Positions 1 through 9,143 are shown, numbered from the stretch's first letter. The stretch: DNA of 64,000 nt from Candidatus Melainabacteria bacterium (GCA_023250155.1 JAHFBG010000001.1:1-64000), one strand, 5' to 3'. Program-made: numbers and translations. The notes: a model not told the origin generated them from the sequence alone.

Positions 1-39
1 AGTATCACAAACAGGTAACAGTGATCTTGAATTTCAAGA

Positions 40-1965
40 TTAATCAATTGCTCTTTTGATTTTCACACCACTTGCATGTGCAATACCAATAGCTTTTCTT
101 AGACTGTCTGCAAGCTCATCTGTTTTCATAAAATTATCAAGTGCCTGTGGATCTTCCTCAAGCAATACCTCTAATATTTTTCTTGCATTATCTCTAATGG
201 TTTTCTGTGGACTATTGATTGTAATATCTACAAGTTCAGGTAATCCAATATAATCTATTACTTCATATAAATCTAAAGGTTCAAGTGCACCTGGAGAAGG
301 TTCTCCCAGATTGATTGTAAATGGAACTTCTAACCCATCAAGTTTTTTAAATGCATCTTTAATATCAATATCTTTTAACATTAGTACTCTAATGAAAAGG
401 GCTCTGTATTTATCTTGCTCTCCTATTTCAGAGTTATATTGATTGCTTGAATATTTGCAAAGTGCAGCAAGCGACCAGGATGGACTTCCACTTCTTATAT
501 CCTTCTCTATCTTTTCCACAAGAGCATTTCCACCGGGTACTCCAGTCACATCTTCATCACATAGTTTTTTAAATGCTTGATATTTGACCAAATGATCATC
601 GTGATCTAAAAATTCTACAAGCTTATCTACAGCATCAGCTCTTTTTAAGAGAGCATAAGAAACTACAGCATTAGATGCTCTGAATCCTGTACCATCTGAC
701 AAATCCTCATTTGTGATTTCGTTTAACAATATCTTTTCTACTTTAGAAACATCTGACTCACCCTCTACATCATTGATTAGAATGGTTGCAAGCCTAAGCC
801 TGTGCTCATCATCATTCACTAAAGGAAATAATCCTAATTTGTCTTCAAAAGGAATATCAAAAACATGTTCTTCCATTCCAGCTATTAATATCTCCTGCCT
901 ATCAAGAACATATTGTTTTGCTAATTGATTTGTAGCAAAAGGAGTCATACCACTTTCACTATCATCAAATAATCCTATTCCACCGGATTCATCGTCGTCG
1001 TCGTCACTATCATAATTTGAACTTGTATCTATTTCACCAGGAAATGTAATTGCTTGAATATATAAAAGCTTTCCCACATTTTGAGTAATATTGTTTATAT
1101 CTTCTCTTAATTGTTTCGATAATGGTTCTTGGCTTGAAGTTAATTCCGTAACTTCTTCTGGATCAGTCCCTTCTTTACCTTGTTCAATTTTAACCTCCTT
1201 ATTTAATCCATTTGAAAGAGCAAAAAGCGATTTCATAAGAGAACTCAACTCAGAACCTGTTGAATCAGGATTCATAAAGTAAGCTGAAATTAAATCTTTC
1301 TTTTGCATATAAGTAAGTGGGGAAAATATATTCGTCACATTGTTTAAATCTAAATCAGGCATATGCAAAGAACAATCTACAAGTTTTTCATTATTGGCTT
1401 CAGTTAGCATAAGAGCTGCTAATGAACATTTTGAAGCAATGGCATTTAGATCTAATTCCAAATAGTTGATTGCATCATGCTTGTCTTTTAATTTTTTATA
1501 GAAATATTTTTGTGTACCTTCTGAACAAATTGGATTTTCTGGGTCTCTATCACCTTTCACCTCAGGTGGTAAAGCATATTCATACATCTGAAGTAAGCTT
1601 TGTGCTGCACGACAAACATCTAAATAATCTTCAAAGTGCATTTGCCACAATTCTCTCTCAAGAGCTTGGTTGGCTGATTCCAGACTAGCTTCTCCTGGCT
1701 TTTCAATCCTTCCTTGAATACCTTTAATCATTTGCACAAATCCCCAAGCTTTAATAGGATGCAAGGCTGGCTGACCTGATTCTTTTTTAATGATTTTATT
1801 GGCTCTGCTAAGTACTGCTTTTACAAAAGCAGGATCTAGTTGCTTTCTTTTTTCTGAGTCAGGGGCTCCTAAAAGCTCAACAACAGCTGCTTTTGTATTT
1901 TTTGAATGTGCAATTTGTTTTGCAAATCGTTTAACTTCAATAGGATTTATTGGTGGGGTTGTCAT
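40..1965 (-). CDS. Hypothetical protein with C-terminal HEAT-like helical repeats
   Basis: A 641-residue soluble protein with no signal peptide or membrane segment. I do not recognise the N-terminal half. Around residues 318-340 there is a strongly acidic, low-complexity stretch (five Asp codons in a row, visible as a GTC/GAC run near 990-1003). The C-terminal third alternates helices of the type seen in HEAT/armadillo repeats (for example RADAVDKLVEFLDHDDHLVK, and LPELVDITINSPQKTIRDNA), which usually means a protein-protein scaffold. ATG start at 1965 lies 3 bases after the stop of the gene at 1969-3060, so the two are probably co-transcribed. Function unknown; the HEAT call is from pattern only. 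Confidence 0.7.
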   Translation of the reverse strand: MTTPPINPIEVKRFAKQIAHSKNTKAAVVELLGAPDSEKRKQLDPAFVKAVLSRANKIIKKESGQPALHPIKAWGFVQMIKGIQGRIEKPGEASLESANQALERELWQMHFEDYLDVCRAAQSLLQMYEYALPPEVKGDRDPENPICSEGTQKYFYKKLKDKHDAINYLELDLNAIASKCSLAALMLTEANNEKLVDCSLHMPDLDLNNVTNIFSPLTYMQKKDLISAYFMNPDSTGSELSSLMKSLFALSNGLNKEVKIEQGKEGTDPEEVTELTSSQEPLSKQLREDINNITQNVGKLLYIQAITFPGEIDTSSNYDSDDDDDESGGIGLFDDSESGMTPFATNQLAKQYVLDRQEILIAGMEEHVFDIPFEDKLGLFPLVNDDEHRLRLATILINDVEGESDVSKVEKILLNEITNEDLSDGTGFRASNAVVSYALLKRADAVDKLVEFLDHDDHLVKYQAFKKLCDEDVTGVPGGNALVEKIEKDIRSGSPSWSLAALCKYSSNQYNSEIGEQDKYRALFIRVLMLKDIDIKDAFKKLDGLEVPFTINLGEPSPGALEPLDLYEVIDYIGLPELVDITINSPQKTIRDNARKILEVLLEEDPQALDNFMKTDELADSLRKAIGIAHASGVKIKRAID

Positions 1966-1968
1966 TGA

Positions 1969-3060
1969 TTAAAAAAGACATTCACTAAGTGCATATCTTT
2001 CAGCATAACTTAAAGTTACTGCTGCATTATCAGCGCCATCATGCTCTGTATCATAAACTTTTATACAAAAGTCATCAAGCTCTTCTTTGACAATATCTGG
2101 CGCTGAAGAAGGGAGCATATAATCTTCATCTTGATAAATCACTCCATGTCTTTCAGAGTATTGTGGTCTTTCTGAAATTGCAGAACCCAAATAATATCCA
2201 CCAAGTTTAATTGGATCAATGTATAAAGTTGAGATTTTTAATTCATTGCCATAAGCCTTTTTAAGATCCTCTTGTAATTTATGAACAGTACCAGCGCCAA
2301 AACTAAATCCAGCTAAAACAATTTTTTTTACTGCACCTTTCTCTTGATATGGAGAATCAACAAATAAGCCTTTTTGTCCAATAGCATCTTTTACAACATT
2401 TAAAGTATGCTGATAGACTACATCTGTATGAAGCGAAGCATTAATAGGTACAAGTGGAAATCTTGCTTTAAAATCTTCCCATGCATGTCCTGTTCTAAAA
2501 CTTATTACGTTTATATTTTTATTTTTATCATCACTTACAAATTTATTATATAAAGCATTAATACCTGCTTGTGAGCTAGGAGTAGCATGTGTTTGAGCAT
2601 TTCCTAGAAATAAAAATATGTGCTTATTTGAATCTGCTAAACGTACTCTAAGCAATTTGTTTGGATCAGGATTAGCTTCATCAAATAATAATGACTTATG
2701 ATATTCAGAAAGTGAAGCATTATCATTTAAATCAGCACCATTACGAGTTTTAGCTTTTTCTAATTCACCAGACCACCATAATTTTGTACTTTCAGTAAAA
2801 TCAGCACCCCATTTAAATGGGAGAATAACAGCTCTACCAGTCTTGTATAAATATTTAAATAATCCTACTACTGTTCCTGGAGTATTGTTAAATAGTTTTT
2901 CAGAAAAAGGGACTGTTGCACTTTCAGTACTAACAGAGTGTTTGTGATTAGTTGGTAGTGGTACCTCTAGTGGCGGTGCTTGAAGAATATCATTTGTATT
3001 ATTAACTTGACTGATAGGCCTTGGAGGAGTTTGGGGAACTGGCGGTATAGTAATGCTCAT
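1969..3060 (-). CDS. Putative alpha/beta-hydrolase-like serine hydrolase, unknown substrate
   Basis: A 363-residue protein with a Pro-rich, probably disordered N-terminus (about residues 1-45). The segment KKIVLAGFSFGAGTVH contains a GxSxG nucleophile elbow (Ser253) after a predicted beta strand, as in alpha/beta hydrolases. Asp282 (LYIDPIK) and His340 (DTEHDGAD) follow in the right order to complete a Ser-Asp-His triad; that assignment is inference. No signal peptide is visible. ATG start with AGGTGA upstream. It heads a likely two-gene unit with the HEAT-like protein downstream. The family is not one I can name; lipase, esterase or effector roles are all possible. Confidence 0.6.
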   Translation of the reverse strand: MSITIPPVPQTPPRPISQVNNTNDILQAPPLEVPLPTNHKHSVSTESATVPFSEKLFNNTPGTVVGLFKYLYKTGRAVILPFKWGADFTESTKLWWSGELEKAKTRNGADLNDNASLSEYHKSLLFDEANPDPNKLLRVRLADSNKHIFLFLGNAQTHATPSSQAGINALYNKFVSDDKNKNINVISFRTGHAWEDFKARFPLVPINASLHTDVVYQHTLNVVKDAIGQKGLFVDSPYQEKGAVKKIVLAGFSFGAGTVHKLQEDLKKAYGNELKISTLYIDPIKLGGYYLGSAISERPQYSERHGVIYQDEDYMLPSSAPDIVKEELDDFCIKVYDTEHDGADNAAVTLSYAERYALSECLF

Positions 3061-3235
3061 AATTTCACCTGTTTCAACTTTCTATATATTTACTTTCTTA
3101 AATCGTGCAAATTATTATAACAAGAGCAATGTGATATAACAACAAGTTTATTCTTAATTTAAGAATTAGGAATTAATTAGGTTAAGGATTTTTTTTGTGG
3201 GAACTGTTATGATAAACAAGCTTTTGGAGGATTTT

Positions 3236-3667
3236 ATGATAAACAATAAAATAAATATTGCTAGTTTTAGGGCTTTAGACTCTCTTCAAAGAGCTAAAAA
3301 TCTTAGGGAAATCAATCGGGGTTTACTAGATGGATGGATGCAATTAGAGGTTGATTATAAGATCGTTGATATAACGGATAAAGAAATAGCTTTATGTAGT
3401 GCTTATGGTAGTAATGATGAAGGCATTGAAATAAGAAGGTTTCCAAAGGATTTAATTACTGAAATTGATCCACAAGAATTGAAAACAGGACAATTTTTTA
3501 AAGGAGTTGAGTATTCAGATACTGAAACTGGTTATAAAATAGGAGAGATTCAATTTGTAGAATTTATTGAAGAGCCAAAGCCAATGAGTGAAGAAGAAGT
3601 GAAAGAGTTTTTAGATTCACTTCCAGCAAGTAAAGGTAGTCCTACACCTATTCGTCCATGGAATTAA
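3236..3667 (+). CDS. Hypothetical protein
   Basis: Small soluble acidic protein of about 143 residues with no domain I recognise. The reading frame is open from a GTG at 3197 and an ATG at 3209, but the ATG at 3236 is preceded by GGAGG (3226-3230) with a 5-base spacer, so I prefer it. The C-terminus is rich in Glu and ends in a short Pro-containing tail. It stands alone between a divergent gene and the next plus-strand gene. Function unknown. Confidence 0.6.
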   Translation: MINNKINIASFRALDSLQRAKNLREINRGLLDGWMQLEVDYKIVDITDKEIALCSAYGSNDEGIEIRRFPKDLITEIDPQELKTGQFFKGVEYSDTETGYKIGEIQFVEFIEEPKPMSEEEVKEFLDSLPASKGSPTPIRPWN

Positions 3668-3728
3668 AGCTTAACCAATAAACAAAACACCATTGCTATA
3701 ATATTTTCAATATAAGGTTAAGTTAATT

Positions 3729-4277
3729 ATGGGCAACTCTATTCATGCTATGAAGCCTTTACTTATTACAAGTTTATCTAGTAATTATTCGGAAAATAAA
3801 TTATTAGAGCTTATACAAAAACTTAAATACAGAATGTCACCATGTCCCATAGATGATCCAATAATTGAGCTGCTTGAGATTAAAGATCAAAAACTGGTTC
3901 CTCTTTTAATTGAAGCTTTAAAATCGCAAGAACATAATATTCGTTTTGGAGCAGTACGAGCATTAGGAATCTTAGAAGACAAAAGAGCAATAGTACCATT
4001 AATAGAGTTGTTAAAAGATGAAGACCGCTATGTTAGAGCTACTGCAGCTAATGCATTAAAAAGATTTAAAGACATAAGAGCAGTTAAACCATTGATTGAA
4101 TGTTTAAATGATGAGGCTTCTGAAGTAAGCAGATCTGCTGCAATAACATTAGGATGGATTGATTCTAAAGAAGCAATAGATGCTTTAAAAAACCTTGTTG
4201 CTAATAAAAATCAAGGCAATAAAACAACTCAAATAGCAGCAGAAGCCATGCTGAGAAGGTTAAATACAACGATTTAA
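3729..4277 (+). CDS. HEAT-repeat (PBS-lyase-type) protein
   Basis: A 182-residue protein with at least three consecutive HEAT/PBS-lyase repeats over roughly residues 55-165; each has the pattern VxPLIELLKDEDxxVRxxAAxALG. Such proteins act as small binding scaffolds; in cyanobacteria related repeats occur in phycobilin lyases, but repeats alone do not show lyase activity. A -10 box TATAAT sits at 3697-3702, and AAGG precedes the ATG by about 12 bases. No signal peptide. Partner unknown. Confidence 0.75.
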   Translation: MGNSIHAMKPLLITSLSSNYSENKLLELIQKLKYRMSPCPIDDPIIELLEIKDQKLVPLLIEALKSQEHNIRFGAVRALGILEDKRAIVPLIELLKDEDRYVRATAANALKRFKDIRAVKPLIECLNDEASEVSRSAAITLGWIDSKEAIDALKNLVANKNQGNKTTQIAAEAMLRRLNTTI

Positions 4278-4284
4278 GATCATT

Positions 4285-4357
4285 TACCACGATTTTTTAT
4301 TATAAAACAACAAATTTGCCACGGTTTTTTAATATTAAGTCTATAAAAATCGTGGTA
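4285..4357. repeat. Inverted repeat with a third degenerate copy
   Basis: TACCACGATTTTTTAT (4285-4300) is matched by its inverse ATAAAAATCGTGGTA (4343-4357), and a third direct copy with one change (CCACGGTTTTTTAATAT) lies between them near 4319. The unit sits between two same-strand genes and may fold as a hairpin or act as a terminator. The right arm runs into TATAGT (4356-4361), a possible -10 box for the next gene. Confidence 0.6.
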
Positions 4358-4388
4358 TAGTAATTTTGATTTTTATTTAAGGAGTAAA

Positions 4389-5312
4389 ATGAGTATTTCA
4401 CTAAAAATGCAACCGGCAGTTCCTCCTATGACATGGGAAGATTTTTGTAAAACTAGCCCATCTTATTCAATTGCTCTTGATGGTTATGTAAACGATGGAC
4501 CAAAAAAAGATCTTAAAGCTCCAAGAGTAAATTTTGATCATCATCACAATGTATCAAGGTTTGAAACACGTGCAACATGTGCTCAAGTACTAATGGCTGT
4601 AAGAACAGGGTTATTTGATCTTTTTAAAGATAAAAAAGGACCTCATGCAATTGTCTTTGCAAATGATTGTGATCAGGATGTTTGTACTGCATGGACAGTC
4701 TTAAAACATAATTATCTAGCAAGAAATACAATGAATCCTATTTTAAACCGTCTTGTAGACATTGAAGAAAAGCTTGATGCCACAGGAGGTGCTTATCCTT
4801 ATCCTGCTTCATTGCCTGTACTTGAACAGCTTGCATGGGTATATGAACCTTATACACAGTTTAGACTAAGTGGTGGATTAGACAAGCGTTCAGGTGAAGC
4901 ATTTACAAGTATTGTTTCAGATGTAGAAGGAAGAATACTTAAGCATATCACTGGAAACGGTTCTTCCATTCCTCTTGATACGAGGTACAAAGTTATAGAA
5001 AATCACAAGGGCTGGTCTGTGGTAGACGAAATTGGAGCACAAGCTAGAACAGGAATGATTTCTGATGGTATAAAAGCTTATTTATCAGTAGCTAAACTCC
5101 CTGATAAAAGATGGAAATATGTAATTGGCAGAATATCAGAGTTTATTCCTTTCCCAATTTCAGAAATTTTAAAAGATTTAGTTTCTGCAGAAGGCAATAC
5201 CCCAGACAATTGGGGAGGAGCAAATACAATTATTGGTAGCCCAAGAATAAGTGGTAGCAAGCTTTCTCCTGATGAAGTAATAAAAATTATAAAAGGGCAT
5301 GTACCTAATTAG
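4389..5312 (+). CDS. DHH-like phosphoesterase family protein (putative)
   Basis: A 307-residue soluble protein. NFDHHHNV (Asp50-His51-His52) resembles the DHH motif of the DHH phosphoesterase superfamily (RecJ, nano-RNases, pyrophosphatases), and ANDCDQDVC (Asp93, Asp95, Asp97) is another acidic metal-binding candidate. Near the C-terminus, GSPRISGSKLSPDEV resembles the substrate-binding region of DHHA-type domains. Together these suggest a metal-dependent phosphohydrolase, but the motif order is not the classical one, so this is only probable. AAGGAG lies 5 bases before the ATG. It is followed at 90 bases by the peptidase gene. Confidence 0.55.
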   Translation: MSISLKMQPAVPPMTWEDFCKTSPSYSIALDGYVNDGPKKDLKAPRVNFDHHHNVSRFETRATCAQVLMAVRTGLFDLFKDKKGPHAIVFANDCDQDVCTAWTVLKHNYLARNTMNPILNRLVDIEEKLDATGGAYPYPASLPVLEQLAWVYEPYTQFRLSGGLDKRSGEAFTSIVSDVEGRILKHITGNGSSIPLDTRYKVIENHKGWSVVDEIGAQARTGMISDGIKAYLSVAKLPDKRWKYVIGRISEFIPFPISEILKDLVSAEGNTPDNWGGANTIIGSPRISGSKLSPDEVIKIIKGHVPN

Positions 5313-5402
5313 TTTTTAAATATTAATAATAGTCAATATAATTTCTACATAAATTGTTCTGCTATACTTTATACCAATTACTAATCATTTAATTTTAAAC
5401 AA

Positions 5403-7211
5403 ATGAAAACACCTACAGTTACCTCTAGTTTTGTTAATGCAAAAGATATTGTTGCAAGCCTAAACCGTGATGTTTTAAGAAGTGACTTAAATGAAACAGA
5501 AAGAGCAGCAATTGAATTTGTAAAAGAAGATGCAGTAAAACTACATGATTTACAGACTAGAGCTGGTTATGCATATTGGGATTTATTAACACTCGGTGGT
5601 GCAAAACTTGATGCTACTGCAAATGATTTTAAAGAAAAGCTAAAAGAACTTCAACAAAAACATGGAGATGAAGCCGACAATACTCAAAAAGCTGTAATAG
5701 ACTTTACTACAAATCCAGATATAGCTAAAAAAGTTATTTCTATTTATCAAAATGTAAATGCAATACAAAACCCATTTCTACAAAGACAGATTACCGTAGC
5801 ACATCCAATATTTTCTGAATACAACATAGACCCCGACCTCCAAAAAAAAATAGCCACTATAACAAATAATCTATCTACAATGTATGGAGACTATAAGCCT
5901 GTTTTTAAAGGTAAAGAAATCAAAGACTCAGAGCTTGATGATCTTTTAGGTAGAACAAAAAATCCACAAGATGCTATTGAATTAGCTAGTGCAAAACTTG
6001 CTGTTGGAAATCACAAAATGTCTGGTACTGGAAACACGGTTGCTGAAACCATTTTAGAAGCAGTGAAACTAAGAAATGAATTTGCTAGAAAAGCAGGTGC
6101 AGACAACTACTATTCTTATAGCTTAAAAAAACAAGAAATAGATGAAAATGAATTGGTTCAGCTTTTAGATTCAGTAAAAGTAATGATTAAACCCATGTAT
6201 GATAAGCTTCGCGAGAAGTTAGATAAAGCTGCTCAAGAACGTTTTGGAATTGCAAAAGAGGATGCCAGACTTATCTGGTATCAAGGTGGAGTGGTAGATT
6301 ATGGAATTTTAGATGATGTAATGAACTTTAATGCTGATGATTATTTTAAAGGTATGGACCCACGTCCACTTTTAAAAGAAACTGGAAAAGTTATAGGAAT
6401 TGATGTAGATAGTATTGTAGATAAAAGTGATTTATTTCCAAGACCAGGGAAAAATCCACATTGGTATTTGTTTAATTTAACAGTCCCAGATGATATTCGA
6501 TCTTTTGGAAACATAGATCCAAATTTTGAAAAATCAATGGGATATACTTTCAGTACAGAGTTTCATGAAGTTACAGGACATGGTGGTGGATATGCATGTG
6601 TTGATGCTGAGATTCCTCACCTGCTTAGAGATATACATACCATTGTCACTGAAAGTGATGCAATGATGATGGAAGATTTAATGTTCAATGAACACTGGCT
6701 AAAAGAGATAGCTAAGTTTGATGCTAAAACTATTGAAACTTTTACAAACCGTGGTGCACAGCATAGACTAGCCCATGAATTGATTACATTTTTTAAGAAC
6801 TTTTTACTTATACCTGACTTTGAAAGAGCTTTATACCGTTTGCCTGATAGCGATTTAACACTTGAAAAAGTAAACAAGCTTTGGGCTAATAAACAAGAAG
6901 AATATTTAGGAGTTAAGATTCCAGAAGGAAGAAATGAACCAGATTGGACATATAAAATTCACTTTGCAACTGCACCCGTTTACTACCAATGTTATTTTCT
7001 TGGTCAACTACTTAGAGCACAAGTACGAGCGACTATTGAAAGTACAGCCAAAGAAAGAGGACTCTTTAGTAAAGAAACAGGTGATCTCTTAAAGACTTAT
7101 AGAGCAGTTGGTCAGTCATATCCATGGTCTGAGTTAGCAAAACACATGACAAATAAACCACTTGGTGTAGAAGCTTTAAAAGCTGAGTTTGAGAAATTGA
7201 AGCTGGATTAA
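5403..7211 (+). CDS. M2-like (ACE-type) zinc metallopeptidase with expanded zinc motif
   Basis: A 602-residue, mostly helical peptidase without a signal peptide, so probably cytoplasmic. Its middle and C-terminal parts follow the layout of peptidyl-dipeptidase A (family M2). The zinc site reads FHEVTGHGGG: His388, Glu389, His393, that is HExxxH rather than the HEMGH of ACE. The third ligand is well placed: Glu417 (TESDAM) lies exactly 24 residues after the second His, the M2 spacing. Near the C-terminus HFATAPVYYQCYFLGQLL matches the His/Tyr transition-state region of M2 enzymes. DPP III (M49) also has HExxGH, but its third ligand is about 50 residues further on, so M2 fits better. It is followed immediately by the asparaginase, suggesting peptide and amide catabolism. 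Confidence 0.8.
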   Translation: MKTPTVTSSFVNAKDIVASLNRDVLRSDLNETERAAIEFVKEDAVKLHDLQTRAGYAYWDLLTLGGAKLDATANDFKEKLKELQQKHGDEADNTQKAVIDFTTNPDIAKKVISIYQNVNAIQNPFLQRQITVAHPIFSEYNIDPDLQKKIATITNNLSTMYGDYKPVFKGKEIKDSELDDLLGRTKNPQDAIELASAKLAVGNHKMSGTGNTVAETILEAVKLRNEFARKAGADNYYSYSLKKQEIDENELVQLLDSVKVMIKPMYDKLREKLDKAAQERFGIAKEDARLIWYQGGVVDYGILDDVMNFNADDYFKGMDPRPLLKETGKVIGIDVDSIVDKSDLFPRPGKNPHWYLFNLTVPDDIRSFGNIDPNFEKSMGYTFSTEFHEVTGHGGGYACVDAEIPHLLRDIHTIVTESDAMMMEDLMFNEHWLKEIAKFDAKTIETFTNRGAQHRLAHELITFFKNFLLIPDFERALYRLPDSDLTLEKVNKLWANKQEEYLGVKIPEGRNEPDWTYKIHFATAPVYYQCYFLGQLLRAQVRATIESTAKERGLFSKETGDLLKTYRAVGQSYPWSELAKHMTNKPLGVEALKAEFEKLKLD

Positions 7212-7216
7212 ATTTG

Positions 7217-8320
7217 ATGAATGTATCTCCCACAAGCATTGCTAAAGGAAGTTTTTTCGAACATTTATCTCCATTAAAACAAAAACATTTTATAGACTTG
7301 TTTACACCACATGGAAATCTAGTTATGACTGTAACACGCAGTGGTCATCCCAATATTCAGTCATATGCTTCCTCTGTAGTCTCTTCTAAAGAAGGCATAA
7401 CTACAAAACAATTTACACCAAATGATAAGTTTGAAAAAATAAATGTACATTCAGGAATTAAACCATTTCATGCAGGGTTGTTAATTAGTTTTATAAATGA
7501 GTTAAAAGAAAAAGATCCAAAGATAAAAGTACCTGAGTTAAGTTTAGAAGAACTGGCTGTTTTAAGTGCATCACATTCAGGAACTCGTATTCATCGTACA
7601 CATGTTAGATCTGCTCTTGAAAAAGTAGGACTAAATGAAAGTTATATGACTTGTGGAGGACGTTATCCATCTGATGAAGAGTCTAGAAACAGACTTATTA
7701 AAGCTGATATTATACCATCTAAAACTCCTATAATTTATGACCAATGCTCTGGACATCATGCTTGCCAAGGGATATTGTCTAAGCTAATGGATAAACCACT
7801 TGAAAATTATTGGAAGCCAAATGATACTGTTCAAGAATGGCTTTTACAAGAGCTAAAAAAATGTTCTAATGATGACGATATTAAAATAATTCCCTATGAT
7901 AACTGCAACATTCCTACTTTTAATCTTTCACTAGGGACTTTTGCAAATTTATATTCTAAGTTTGTATCAGAGCCTCAGTTCAAGCTCATTATAGAAGCCA
8001 TGACTAAGCATCCATTTTTAGTTGGCAGTGAAACATCGCTAGATAGCTGTCTTATGAATATAACAAGTGGAAACTTAATCGCTAAGCTTGGTGCTGAAGG
8101 CTTAGTAATAGTAATAAACAAAAAAGAAGAATCTTGTCTTGTACTTAAAGAGTGGGGCGGAAATGGTGGTTATAGAGATAGAATAACCATTCAAACGTTA
8201 AGAGAAATAGGTTGGTTAAATCATGGACAGGCTGCTACTTTATCAAGACTACCTAATTTCAAACTAGAAGATGAAAAACACAATGTTAAATATGAGTTTA
8301 ACAAACCTTTGTTTAGATAA
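7217..8320 (+). CDS. L-asparaginase II family (Rhizobium etli type)
   Basis: A 367-residue member of the asparaginase family typified by R. etli AnsA (ReAII), unrelated to the E. coli enzymes. The two Ser-Lys pairs known from that family are present: Ser79/Lys82 (HSGIKP) and Ser119 or Ser121 (ASHSG) with Lys290 (AKLGAEG). Metal-site cysteines are Cys177 (DQCSGHH) and Cys230 (DNCNIPT). The family lysine in the CSGKH motif is His180 here. Expected reaction: asparagine to aspartate plus ammonia. The ATG at 7217 is 5 bases after the stop of the peptidase; a TTG at 7214 is also in frame. The pair is almost surely one transcript. Confidence 0.85.
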   Translation: MNVSPTSIAKGSFFEHLSPLKQKHFIDLFTPHGNLVMTVTRSGHPNIQSYASSVVSSKEGITTKQFTPNDKFEKINVHSGIKPFHAGLLISFINELKEKDPKIKVPELSLEELAVLSASHSGTRIHRTHVRSALEKVGLNESYMTCGGRYPSDEESRNRLIKADIIPSKTPIIYDQCSGHHACQGILSKLMDKPLENYWKPNDTVQEWLLQELKKCSNDDDIKIIPYDNCNIPTFNLSLGTFANLYSKFVSEPQFKLIIEAMTKHPFLVGSETSLDSCLMNITSGNLIAKLGAEGLVIVINKKEESCLVLKEWGGNGGYRDRITIQTLREIGWLNHGQAATLSRLPNFKLEDEKHNVKYEFNKPLFR

Positions 8321-8329
8321 ATTGTTGAA

Positions 8330-8436
8330 TAGCTCACCTGACAAGAAAGCAATAGCCTATTATGAACGATAGGCGAGAACTGTTATGGTCGCCTGAAGTG
8401 AATAAAGGCTATTGCTTGACAAAACCAGGTGAGCTA
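8330..8436. repeat. Nested palindromic intergenic element
   Basis: Outer arms TAGCTCACCTG (8330-8340) and CAGGTGAGCTA (8426-8436) are perfect inverses. Inside them AAGCAATAGCCT (8347-8358) and AGGCTATTGCTT (8406-8417) are a second perfect pair, and AGGCG/CGCCT form a third, inner pair. The whole 107 bases can fold into one long hairpin. It has the build of a miniature inverted-repeat element; similar but not identical elements occur at 28680-28824 and 43027-43150. Confidence 0.8.
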
Positions 8437-8469
8437 CTACAAGTTTCTTAACAAGTCTTTGCAAGTACT

Positions 8470-8498
8470 TTGAATTAAGCAAGTTTATCTAGTAGAAT
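8470..8498 (+). promoter_or_regulatory. Promoter for the gene at 8506, probably leaderless
   Basis: TTGAAT (8470-8475) and TAGAAT (8493-8498) are separated by 17 bases, matching sigma-70 -35 and -10 boxes. The ATG at 8506 is only 7 bases after the -10 box, so transcription would begin at or next to the start codon. Confidence 0.6.
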
Positions 8499-8505
8499 AT
8501 CTTCA

Positions 8506-9138
8506 ATGTCATCACTACAAGTACAATTACGCTCTGATTTAATAGGTCTTATAAAGCCTCTTCATAAACCTTCAGTAAAACTTACTAATCTAACTAATAG
8601 CAAATCTTATGATTTAGCACATCAATTATATTTTGAGTTAGAACAAGGACCACAATATCAGTATTCTCCAGGATTTATAAAATTTGGTATGGTATCTCCA
8701 AACGGATTAGAAATATCTACAGATGAGAATAAACGTTTAGTTGATGCTGTTCACAACGAGCTATTACAAACCACAAAAAAAGAAGTTGATAAAGCTATGC
8801 CTGCTTTTGAAGACTTTGGTCAAGGTATTACTAAAACCTCTCCTCACCTACTTGAGTTTTTATATTATGTAATAGCTTCAAAACATGAGTGTGAAAATAT
8901 AGAGCTAAGTGGAGAAGAAGCACAAAATTTATCTGAAATATTTTCTACATTAGCAAAATACTATCCTTATAACTCATTGGTTATATCTCTATCAAATAAC
9001 ATCGCTCCAAACATGATAATTCATAACACTCACAGAACATTTCAAAAGCTCTCTGACTCATTCAAAGAACTTGCAGAGAAAAAACTAACAGATTCAAACA
9101 CTAAATTATCACTCAATAATATTATAGTGAGTAAATAA
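8506..9138 (+). CDS. Hypothetical protein
   Basis: A 210-residue soluble protein, mainly helical in its second half, with no signal peptide, no Cys pair and no motif I recognise. It has no ribosome binding site; the promoter boxes upstream imply a leaderless message. It ends 5 bases before the convergent threonine synthase gene, with no clear terminator between them. Function unknown. Confidence 0.65.
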   Translation: MSSLQVQLRSDLIGLIKPLHKPSVKLTNLTNSKSYDLAHQLYFELEQGPQYQYSPGFIKFGMVSPNGLEISTDENKRLVDAVHNELLQTTKKEVDKAMPAFEDFGQGITKTSPHLLEFLYYVIASKHECENIELSGEEAQNLSEIFSTLAKYYPYNSLVISLSNNIAPNMIIHNTHRTFQKLSDSFKELAEKKLTDSNTKLSLNNIIVSK

Positions 9139-9143
9139 TAAAG

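Noticed and set aside
5403..7211. Assignment of the peptidase to dipeptidyl peptidase III (M49) because of HExxGH
   Set aside because: The downstream glutamate is 24 residues after the second His, as in M2, not about 50 as in M49, and the flanking sequence follows the M2 layout.
8323..8436. Integron attC-like site (GTTGAAT next to a long imperfect palindrome)
   Set aside because: The GTTRRRY box is on the wrong side, there is no matching RYYYAAC at the other end, and no integrase or cassette array is present.
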